From G963667675 sp964291545 (lineage in GTDB: Bacteria > Chloroflexota > Dehalococcoidia > Lucifugimonadales > UBA3495), in the NCBI GenBank assembly GCA_964291545.2, contig OZ219860.1, positions 558,001 through 622,000 of the forward strand: 64,000 nucleotides of DNA. Reading direction: 5' to 3'. A program made the translations under genes and the position numbers. Shown here one piece after another: positions 8,877 through 16,227 of the stretch. The stretch's first letter is position 1; each line of letters starts with the position of its first letter. Below the pieces are notes generated by a model. It was not told the origin of the DNA and did not search any database. It worked only from the letters and a program-made list of their open reading frames with translations.

Positions 8877-10097
8877 GTGCTGCGTCGCGTGCGCCGCAGG
8901 GCTCTATCGGGACCCCCGTGTGTATACCTCGTTGGTGGCCCCGTTCGAGATGTTCTCCTGGGCAGGACTGTGGCCGACCTGGACTTTGTGGTCGAGGGCG
9001 ACGGCCCCCAGTTGGCCGGAGAGTTGGCCGCTGAACTTGGCGGCGAGGTCATCGTTCATTCCAGGTTTGGCACTGCGTCGGTGGTCATGACTGGGACGCG
9101 TGTCGACGTTGTCACCGCCCGGCGTGAGACCTATTCCCATGCCGCGGCCCTCCCCGACGTGACGCCAGGCGCCATCGCCGACGACCTGCAACGCCGCGAC
9201 TTCTCCATCAACGCCATGGCCCTGCCTCTGGCAGACGGCCGTCCGCAAGTCCTAGACCTGCACGGCGGCATCGAGGACATGGGTCGCGGCCTCATTCGCT
9301 CGCTCCACGCCGACAGCTTTGTTGACGACCCAACCCGCATGTTCCGCGCTGTCCGGTACGAACAACGGCTTGGCTTCAGCATAGAAGACGAGACCCTCGG
9401 CCAACTCCGCAGCGCCATCTCCCAGGGACACGTAGCGTCCCTGACCCCCGACCGCATCCGTCACGAGTTGGAGCGAATCCTACAGGAAGACCGTCCAGGC
9501 CCTGCACTCCAACGGTTGGCATCGCTGGGAGTGCTGGCCGCGATACACCCGTCCTTGGCTGACCCACAGGTCGAAGCGCTCTTGACCGCCGTGGCCGACT
9601 TGGGCTCCCACCAAGAACTCCGGCCGGACCCATTGGTGTACTTGTCGGCGCTGGCCTACTCGCTGTCTACGGACCAGGCCGAGGCCGTTATCGACCGCCT
9701 CAGCATGCCTGCCCATTGGGCCCAGGTGGTCCGGGACACCGTCCAAGTCAAAGGTCTTGAGAGCGCCCTTGCCGGTCAGTCGTTGACTCCTGCTTCCCTC
9801 GCTAGACTGTTGGACGGCTTCTGCCTTGAGGCGCTGTGGGCCGCTTCCAGGCTTGCCGGCTCGCCCTCGGCGGCGCAGCGACTCAGCGACTATCTGACCG
9901 AACTGCGCGGTGTAGCTCCAGCGCTCAGCGGCAGAGACCTGCTGGCCATGGGCGTGCCCCAAGGCCCGTTGGTCGGCCGCCTGCTCCAGGAACTGCGGGA
10001 CGCCAAGCTCGACGGCCGCGTGTCCACCGAACGCCAGGAACGCCGCTTGGTCCAGGCTGCGCTCACTCGCGAAGGGAGTCCAACCGGGCATGGATGA
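8877..10097 (+). CDS. cca: CCA-adding tRNA nucleotidyltransferase / poly(A) polymerase family
   Basis: Class II nucleotidyltransferase that repairs or adds the 3' CCA of tRNAs, or adds poly(A). The head domain shows YLVGGPVRDVLLG, the catalytic carboxylates in DLDFVVEGD, then RVDVVTARRE, RRDFSINAMAL and DPTRMFRAVRYEQRLGF, all canonical. The C-terminal part is helical. There is no HD domain. I chose GTG 8877 (406 residues) because a promoter with TATAAT at 8778-8783 places transcription downstream of earlier in-frame start codons, and 17 residues before YLVGG is normal for the family; the Shine-Dalgarno is weak, so the start is uncertain. Its end overlaps the start of the small zinc protein at 10090, implying translational coupling. 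CCA versus poly(A) specificity cannot be told from sequence here. Confidence 0.9.
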   Translation: MLRRVRRRALSGPPCVYLVGGPVRDVLLGRTVADLDFVVEGDGPQLAGELAAELGGEVIVHSRFGTASVVMTGTRVDVVTARRETYSHAAALPDVTPGAIADDLQRRDFSINAMALPLADGRPQVLDLHGGIEDMGRGLIRSLHADSFVDDPTRMFRAVRYEQRLGFSIEDETLGQLRSAISQGHVASLTPDRIRHELERILQEDRPGPALQRLASLGVLAAIHPSLADPQVEALLTAVADLGSHQELRPDPLVYLSALAYSLSTDQAEAVIDRLSMPAHWAQVVRDTVQVKGLESALAGQSLTPASLARLLDGFCLEALWAASRLAGSPSAAQRLSDYLTELRGVAPALSGRDLLAMGVPQGPLVGRLLQELRDAKLDGRVSTERQERRLVQAALTREGSPTGHG

Positions 10098-10302
10098 AGA
10101 CAACGAACAACAGACCTGCGTAATCTGCGGCGAGCTTCTGGACGGCGTGCATCAGACCTCTTGCCAGATGTGCGGCGGCATGTTCCACCAACCCTGGAGC
10201 AAGGACAGCGACATTCCCGAGTGCGGCCGCATCGGCAGCCACGAGGAGGCCCTGGCCATAGTCTTCCTGTGCGACGACTGCTACTACGGGCGCAGGCCCT
10301 AG
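10090..10302 (+). CDS. Small zinc-binding Cys-rich protein
   Basis: 70 residues, overlapping the end of the CCA-enzyme gene by 8 bp. Cysteines lie in TCVICGE, TSCQMCGGMFH, IPECG and FLCDDCYYG, making three CxxC pairs plus an extra Cys and His. The order resembles a RING/treble-clef or double zinc ribbon fold with two zinc sites. I do not recognise a named family. Tight overlap with the nucleotidyltransferase gene, and the quinone-reductase-like gene 20 bp downstream, suggest one transcript. An RNA- or protein-binding role is possible but not shown. Confidence 0.75.
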   Translation: MDEDNEQQTCVICGELLDGVHQTSCQMCGGMFHQPWSKDSDIPECGRIGSHEEALAIVFLCDDCYYGRRP

Positions 10303-10322
10303 TGTCGCCCGAAGCTGGTTCA

Positions 10323-11360
10323 ATGCAAGCTGTCTACATAGAGTCCCACGGCGGCCCGGAGGTCTTGACCTACGGTCAACGGCCGGAACCGGAGATCGCG
10401 CCCGACCAGGTCAAGGTCCGGGTCCGCGCCGCGGGCCTCAACCGTCTGGACCTGTATACCCGGGAGGGAGGCCGCGGCCTGCGGCGGGAATTCCCGCCGC
10501 CGCTGATCCTGGGAGGCGACTGCGCCGGCGACGTTGTAGAAGCCGGCAGCCAGGCCGGAGGCTTCCAGCCCGGCGACCGGGTGCTGGTCAATCCCAGGCT
10601 GAGTTGCCGGCAGTGCGCCGCTTGCCTCTCCGGACGGGACGATCTTTGCCCCAAGTCCCAATTCATGGGGACTGCCATTGACGGCAGCTACGCTGAGCTA
10701 ATCGCCGTCCCCGCGGGCAATCTCCACGCCATCGACGACAGTGTTTCCTACCTTCAGGCCGCCGCCGTCCCAACGACCTTCCTGCCCGTCTGGAATCTCC
10801 TCGTCCGCCGTATTGAGCTCAAGCCCTGGGAGACAGTGCTGGTCCTGTCGGCCTCCGCCGGAGTGGGCGTCGCCGCCATCCAGGTGGCCAAGAACGTCAT
10901 CGGTGCAACGGTCATCGCCACCACCAGCACAGCCGAGAAGGCCGCCAAGGCCCTGGATCTGGGCGCCGACGCCGTTATCAACTACAACGAAGAGGACATC
11001 ACCGAGCAGGCAAGGTCCCTTACCGGCGGTTCCGGAGTCGACGTGGTGCTGGACCACGTTGGGGCCGACTTCTTTCCCAGGGCCTTCAGCGCCCTGCGTC
11101 CCGGCGGCCGCTACGGCATCTGCGGCGCCACCACCGGCCTGCGCACCGAACTCCACCTGGGGCTGCTGTTCAGCCAGCAGAAGCAGATTTACGGCGGATT
11201 CATGGGCGCCAAAGAGGACATGAGGCAGATTACTGCCGTACTCAACAACGGTGGGATTCAGCCCGCGATAGACCGGACCTTCCCCCTGGCCCAGGCCGCC
11301 GACGCCCACCGGGCCATGGAGCAGACCAACTTCTTCGGCAAGCTGCTCCTAACCGTCTAG
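10323..11360 (+). CDS. Zinc-type alcohol dehydrogenase / quinone oxidoreductase (MDR superfamily)
   Basis: 345 residues. Begins MQAVYIESHGGPEVL, the usual MDR start, so ATG 10323 was chosen although the frame is open further upstream. The catalytic domain has GGDCAGDVVEAG and a structural zinc-lobe pattern CRQCAACLSGRDDLC (four Cys), which most zinc-free quinone reductases lack. The Rossmann nucleotide-binding site is SASAGVGVAAIQVAK, close to the AxxGGVG form of quinone reductases. It should use NAD(P)H; the substrate is unknown. It follows the small zinc protein by 20 bp. No terminator is evident after it. Confidence 0.88.
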   Translation: MQAVYIESHGGPEVLTYGQRPEPEIAPDQVKVRVRAAGLNRLDLYTREGGRGLRREFPPPLILGGDCAGDVVEAGSQAGGFQPGDRVLVNPRLSCRQCAACLSGRDDLCPKSQFMGTAIDGSYAELIAVPAGNLHAIDDSVSYLQAAAVPTTFLPVWNLLVRRIELKPWETVLVLSASAGVGVAAIQVAKNVIGATVIATTSTAEKAAKALDLGADAVINYNEEDITEQARSLTGGSGVDVVLDHVGADFFPRAFSALRPGGRYGICGATTGLRTELHLGLLFSQQKQIYGGFMGAKEDMRQITAVLNNGGIQPAIDRTFPLAQAADAHRAMEQTNFFGKLLLTV

Positions 11361-11994
11361 CTGAAATCGGCGGCGATCCCTCGAAACCCCGCTCTGGACC
11401 ACCCTGGTGGGGGCGCCTGCGTCTTGGATCGCGGATACATGTTATACCGAGAGGCCTGTCCGTAAAGTGAGTGAAGCTATTCAGGCTTCTTTCCGGCAGC
11501 TGCCAAGGGGATGCTCCCACGTCGGCCCTCTGCCAAACCTACAGGCCAAGGCCGGCGCTGCCAATGTTGAGATTCGTGATGATACCGAGGTTGTTGCAAT
11601 GCGTGTCCGTGAGGTCGAGGATGCCAGTGAAAGAGAGCTGCTTTGCAAGTTGGCGGTCGCGGCCTTTCCACCTTGCGAAGAGTTTAAAAACCAGACGACA
11701 CGGCGGATTCCGGGCTGCGTTGCGGAACCGTCTTAGCTGCGCTTTGTTCATATTCCAGTAATGGCCAGCACATACCGTGTCCCATTGCCGCTGACCGTCA
11801 ACACCCGTCGAGGTGTTCCTCGGCGGCCAACACTGGCTCGCCTTGCCAGAGAAAAGGGGCCAATTCGGTCCGTTTTCTGGTAGAATGCATGCACATACTT
11901 AATTTTCGCACCAAGGCTCCACACTCGGTAACGGACTATTATCTGTCCCGTATTTCGTTTTTGTGGCCCTTTGGGACAAGGAGTCCGTTTCCAC
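11361..11994. other. 634-bp intergenic stretch, no convincing gene
   Basis: Open frames exist (for example a plus-strand frame of 109 codons at 11407-11736), but none shows a Shine-Dalgarno or a recognisable family. A putative extended -10, TGG followed by TAGAAT (11878-11886), would give the DEAD-box helicase gene an untranslated leader of roughly 100 nt. Confidence 0.5.
11878..11886 (+). promoter_or_regulatory. Putative extended -10 promoter for the DEAD-box helicase
   Basis: TGGTAGAAT has the TGn-10 form; no good -35 was found. Transcription would begin near 11893 and leave a leader of about 100 nt. Confidence 0.35.
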
Positions 11995-13404
11995 ATGGCA
12001 TTGAAATCCACCGCGGCTCGCCCACGTTATTCCGGTTCTAGAGGCCGCCACCAAGTCATCTGCGCCGGGTGCGGCGCCTCTACAACCGTACCATTTCGAC
12101 CAAGCCAAGACCGCCCAGTGTATTGCTCCCCTTGTTTCAAACTACGGCGCAACGCCTTTACCGCACCACCAAGGACACCAGCCGGGGAGCCGCTCACCGC
12201 AAATCCACCACCTAGGGCGCCTTTCGCTGTGGGCGATGGTCTTTCCACCTCCGCCGCTCCGGTGTTTGCGGGAATGGCCTTGAAAGCCTCCACTACGGCA
12301 GCGCTTTCCCGTATGGGCATAGCAGAGCCGACGCCAATCCAAGAAAAGACTATTCCTCTTCTTCTGGCGGGCCGAGACGTGATAGGACAGGCGCGCACGG
12401 GGTCTGGCAAGACCCTGGCCTTCGCCGTCCCATTGGCGGAACGGTGCGACCCGTCGGTCCGGCATGTCCAGGCGTTGGTGCTGGTGCCCACTCGCGAGCT
12501 TGCCATCCAGGTGGCCAAGGTAACGGAGGCCATGGCGTCGCCCCAGTCTCTACGTTGCACATTGCTATACGGTGGACGCTCGTTGCGGCCGGAATACACC
12601 GCATTGAAAACCGGCGCCCAGGTCGTCATCGGCACCCCTGGCCGTACGCTTGATCACATCCGGCAGGGCACGCTGGACTTGCAATCAGTGCGGTTCTTGG
12701 TTTTGGATGAGGCGGACGAAATGTTGGACAGAGGGTTCGCTCGCGACGTCGAGGCTATTTTGAGCCGGACGCCTTCCAGCCGGCAAACGGCCCTTTTGTC
12801 GGCGACAATACCCGAGTGGGTATCGAAAACAGCCACAAAGTACATGCGGGACCCGATAAGTGTGGAGGTGGACGCAGACCTGCAATCGTTACCCACTGTG
12901 GAGCATCTGGTCTATACCATCGAAAAGTCCGACAAGATAGGAGCGCTTCGGACCTTGCTGAACCAGCGAGGTCGAGAGGCGGTCATAGTGTTTGGCAAAA
13001 CCAAGCGGGGCGTGAAGAGGCTGGCGGCACAACTAGGAGAGATGGGTTACCCGGCAGGAGCGTTACAGGGGAATCTTAGCCAAACCGCACGCGAGCGCGT
13101 GATGGCGGACTTTCGTTCCGGCGCCATTCCTATCCTGGTGGCAACCAACGTAGCAGCCCGGGGGTTGGATATCGAGGGCATTGGCCAAGTAATTAACTAT
13201 GACCTGCCGGATTCTGACCTACTCTTCACGCACAGGGTCGGGAGGACGGGGCGCATGGGCCGCGCGGGTCAGGCAGTAACGTTTATCACCCCTGATGAAG
13301 GGCCGAAGTGGCGTGAGATTAACCGGAGCATGGGAGGCCGGCTCACTCGCCAGCCATGGAAGGCATCCCGCGGTGTGGGACACCGCCTACAGAGCGCCCG
13401 GTAA
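11995..13404 (+). CDS. DEAD-box RNA helicase with N-terminal CxxC-x17-CxxC zinc domain
   Basis: 469 residues. From about residue 100 on it is a standard DEAD-box helicase: a Q-motif region (PTPIQEKTIPLLLAGRDV), ARTGSGKT (Walker A), PTRELAIQ, GTPGRTLDHI, VLDEADEML (DEAD), SATIP, then ATNVAARGLDIEG and HRVGRTGRMGR. The N-terminal 60 residues carry CAGC, exactly 17 residues, then CSPC, with VPFRPSQDRPVYC between. That matches the CxxC-x17-CxxC (TIGR04272) domain, usually found as small stand-alone proteins. The domain is likely a zinc or RNA-binding module. ATG 11995 was chosen: AAGGAG lies about 11 nt upstream, inside the slightly longer TTG frame. TypA follows after 14 bp. Confidence 0.93.
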   Translation: MALKSTAARPRYSGSRGRHQVICAGCGASTTVPFRPSQDRPVYCSPCFKLRRNAFTAPPRTPAGEPLTANPPPRAPFAVGDGLSTSAAPVFAGMALKASTTAALSRMGIAEPTPIQEKTIPLLLAGRDVIGQARTGSGKTLAFAVPLAERCDPSVRHVQALVLVPTRELAIQVAKVTEAMASPQSLRCTLLYGGRSLRPEYTALKTGAQVVIGTPGRTLDHIRQGTLDLQSVRFLVLDEADEMLDRGFARDVEAILSRTPSSRQTALLSATIPEWVSKTATKYMRDPISVEVDADLQSLPTVEHLVYTIEKSDKIGALRTLLNQRGREAVIVFGKTKRGVKRLAAQLGEMGYPAGALQGNLSQTARERVMADFRSGAIPILVATNVAARGLDIEGIGQVINYDLPDSDLLFTHRVGRTGRMGRAGQAVTFITPDEGPKWREINRSMGGRLTRQPWKASRGVGHRLQSAR

Positions 13405-13418
13405 CAACGGACGGTGCC

Positions 13419-15263
13419 GTGGGATTGAACCACTACTACAACAATGCCATACGCAACCTGGCTATCATTGCTCACGTTGACCACGGCAAGACCACCCTGG
13501 TAGACGCTCTACTGAAGCAGGGCCAGGCCTTCCAGGCCCATCAACAGGTGGGCGCCCTAATCATGGACACCAATCCGCTGGAGAGGGAACGCGGCATCAC
13601 GATCCTGGCCAAGAATGCCTCAGTCTACTACGGGGACGTAAGGATTAACATCATCGATACGCCGGGCCACGCCGACTTCAGCGGAGAGGTGGAACGCGTC
13701 ATGAACATGGCCGATGGTTGCCTGCTGTTGGTGGACGCCGTAGACGGGCCCATGCCCCAGACTACCTACGTCCTGCGCCAAGCCCTCCAACAGAACGTCA
13801 CCCCCATGGTAGTTATTAACAAGATAGACCGGCCGGAGGCCCGGGCGGCGGAAGTGGTCGAGATGGTCCAAGACCTGTTCTTGGAATTGGCCACGGATGC
13901 GAAACAATTGGATTTTCCGGTGCTGTATGCTTCAGCCCGGCACGGTTACGCTACTACGGGCTTGGACGCACCAGGCCCGGATATGCAACCCCTCTTTCAA
14001 GCGATCTTGGATTCGGTGCCGCCGCCCAAAGGCGACCCCGATGCCCCCCTCCAACTGCTCGTTGCCGCGCTGGACTACGACAACTATCTGGGACAGGTGG
14101 CTGTGGGCCGGATCACCAACGGCACGGTGAGGCAACGCGACGACGTGGCGTTGTTATGCCCCTATGCACTGCCCGCTATCCACAACCTGGAGCACATATT
14201 CGTATTCCGCGGAATGGAGCGGGTGGAAGTGTTGGAAGCGCAGGCCGGCGACATTGTAGCGGTGACCGGTCCTGAGGGGGTGTCCATAGGAGACACCATA
14301 GCCTCTCCTGAAAACCCGGAGGCCCTTCCGTCTATCAACATCAACGAACCGACCGTACGGATGACATTCGGGGTCAATACTTCTCCTTTCATGGGCCGAG
14401 AGGGGGCCCATTGCACTTCTCGAAATCTCCACGATCGGCTGATGAGAGAGCTGCGGACCAACGTTAGCTTGAGAGTAGAGGCCACTCCCAGCCCCGACGT
14501 GTTCGTGGTTGCGGGACGGGGAGAGCTACATCTGTCCATCCTGGTCGAGACCATGCGCCGTGAACAGTTCGAATTTCAGGTGTCCCGTCCCTCTCCAGTG
14601 ACCAAAGTAATTGATGGAAACACATATGAACCCTACGAGATTTTGAATGTCAGCGCACGTGACGAGCACATTGGCGTACTGACCGAATACTTGGCTACTC
14701 ACCTAGCCCAACTCCGAGATATGCGGTACGGTGAGAACGGCTACGTCCACATGGAATATAAGATACCCACCCGCGGGCTGATCGGGTTTGACTCTTTCTT
14801 TGTCCGCACCACCCGGGGTGACGGAGTGAAAAACAGCATCTTCACCTCCTACGAGCCAATGAAGGGTGAGATAAAAGCCGAACGCGGCGGCGTACTCGTG
14901 GCATCGGAGGGTGGCGTAGCCGTGACATATGGGTTGCTGAATGCCCAGGGTAGGGGCGACACTTTCATTGATCCGGGCACGATAGTCTACGAAGGCATGA
15001 TCGTCGGCTCCCACCACCGCGACGGCGACATCGAGATCAACGTCTGCAAGGAAAAGAAGCTGACCAATATGCGCTCTTCGACGGCCGACGTTACTAGACG
15101 ATTAAACGCCACTGCCAGGTTGAGCCTGGAGGAGGCCTTGACGTTCATATCTGACGACGAACTGGTGGAGATTACTCCGCAAAACCTGCGGCTTCGTAAG
15201 ATGGAACTCTCGGCTCTAGACCGAAAGCGCCAACGCCGGGATGGGATTCGCGCCCGAGATTAG
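13419..15263 (+). CDS. typA: Ribosome-associated GTPase TypA/BipA
   Basis: 614 residues, the usual TypA length. It is a translational GTPase that binds 70S ribosomes and helps assembly and growth under stress. G motifs: AHVDHGKTTL (G1), ERERGITI (G2), DTPGHADF (G3), NKID (G4). The C-terminal TypA signature region PTRGLIGFDSFF and the end LTNMRSSTADV are present. Start is probably GTG 13419; an ATG at 13356 lies inside the helicase gene and lacks a Shine-Dalgarno. The spacing of 14 bp from the DEAD-box helicase suggests a shared transcript, and both fit ribosome assembly or cold adaptation. Confidence 0.96.
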   Translation: MGLNHYYNNAIRNLAIIAHVDHGKTTLVDALLKQGQAFQAHQQVGALIMDTNPLERERGITILAKNASVYYGDVRINIIDTPGHADFSGEVERVMNMADGCLLLVDAVDGPMPQTTYVLRQALQQNVTPMVVINKIDRPEARAAEVVEMVQDLFLELATDAKQLDFPVLYASARHGYATTGLDAPGPDMQPLFQAILDSVPPPKGDPDAPLQLLVAALDYDNYLGQVAVGRITNGTVRQRDDVALLCPYALPAIHNLEHIFVFRGMERVEVLEAQAGDIVAVTGPEGVSIGDTIASPENPEALPSININEPTVRMTFGVNTSPFMGREGAHCTSRNLHDRLMRELRTNVSLRVEATPSPDVFVVAGRGELHLSILVETMRREQFEFQVSRPSPVTKVIDGNTYEPYEILNVSARDEHIGVLTEYLATHLAQLRDMRYGENGYVHMEYKIPTRGLIGFDSFFVRTTRGDGVKNSIFTSYEPMKGEIKAERGGVLVASEGGVAVTYGLLNAQGRGDTFIDPGTIVYEGMIVGSHHRDGDIEINVCKEKKLTNMRSSTADVTRRLNATARLSLEEALTFISDDELVEITPQNLRLRKMELSALDRKRQRRDGIRARD

Positions 15264-15357
15264 GTACGCCCCAACGAGGGCGCTATGGAACTGTAGTACC
15301 GGCACAGCCGGCAGCAGGGTTGGATGCTTCGCCGAAATGCCTCCCCCAAGCTGCTGC

Positions 15358-16227
15358 TTACTGTTTAGACGACTGTTTGGACCTCTGCCGCTCCAACCGC
15401 CGCCCGTGGAACAGGTACTGCTGCGCGTATCCGCCGTAGCGGCCGAAGTGCTCTAATGCCCACTCCAGCAGTACCCTGTCCGTCGGCGTTTTTTGCCCCG
15501 GAAAGTACCACTCTCCCAGCGCCCGGCGCACCCATACGTCTATGGGGAAGGCCTCCAGCTTCTCCAGGGAGAACACCGCGATACAGTCGGCGATCTTCGA
15601 CCCTATCCCCGGGCATTCCATTAACCTGGCCTTGGCTTCCAAGTAGGGAATTCTCACCAGTTCAGCCAGGTCCAACGCTCCCTCCGCCACCAAGTTGGCG
15701 GTCTTGTCCACGTAGGGCGCCCGGAAGCCCAAGCCCAGCCGCCGAAGTGCCATCTCACCGGCCCCGGCAAGCTGATGCGGTGCGGGAAAGGTGTGCCTCG
15801 TATAACCTTCAAGCTCAACCGGCTGGCCGTAGGCTTCTGACATACGCTCAACCGCCAGGTGGATGCGGGGTATGTTGGAGTTGGCCGAGCAGATGAAGCT
15901 GACCAGGCACTCCCAGGGTTCTATCCTGAGCAGCCGCAGGCCGGGATAACGATCGATCATTTCCGCAACGCGCGGGTCCCGGCTTATCTCCGCGTATATC
16001 GCCTCGATGTCGTCGTCCAGCCGCAGGTAGCTTTGCAGCAATGGGGCCACGTCGGCCTCGTTTGCGGGACGGCTGCGGAACTCGATTGCCCCGTCTTGTT
16101 GCCGAGCCTTTACCAGGTTGCGCCTGATGACCCCGAAGTACCAGTCCCCCTCCCGCCGCCATCGGTGGGACTGGCCGCTCTCCAGGCTGGCGCCCAGGTC
16201 TAGAGGTTGTTCAACTTCCAGCTTCAA
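15358..16227 (-). CDS. 8-oxoguanine DNA glycosylase/AP lyase, OGG1 type
   Basis: 289 residues. The enzyme excises oxidised guanine. The N-terminal domain contains FDLG-like PLDLGASLESGQSHRWRR, as in OGG1. The helix-hairpin-helix is CPGIGSKIADCIAVFSL, where Lys of GSK is the Schiff-base residue; the following PIDVWVRRAL carries the catalytic Asp. The order matches eukaryotic and clostridial OGG1 rather than MutM. The gene overlaps the end of the DinG-type helicase gene upstream by 17 bp, so the two DNA-repair genes are translationally coupled. Confidence 0.93.
   Translation of the reverse strand: MKLEVEQPLDLGASLESGQSHRWRREGDWYFGVIRRNLVKARQQDGAIEFRSRPANEADVAPLLQSYLRLDDDIEAIYAEISRDPRVAEMIDRYPGLRLLRIEPWECLVSFICSANSNIPRIHLAVERMSEAYGQPVELEGYTRHTFPAPHQLAGAGEMALRRLGLGFRAPYVDKTANLVAEGALDLAELVRIPYLEAKARLMECPGIGSKIADCIAVFSLEKLEAFPIDVWVRRALGEWYFPGQKTPTDRVLLEWALEHFGRYGGYAQQYLFHGRRLERQRSKQSSKQ

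Noticed and set aside
11407..11736. 109-codon plus-strand frame after the quinone-reductase gene
   Set aside because: No Shine-Dalgarno, no recognisable domain and mixed composition; not called as a gene.
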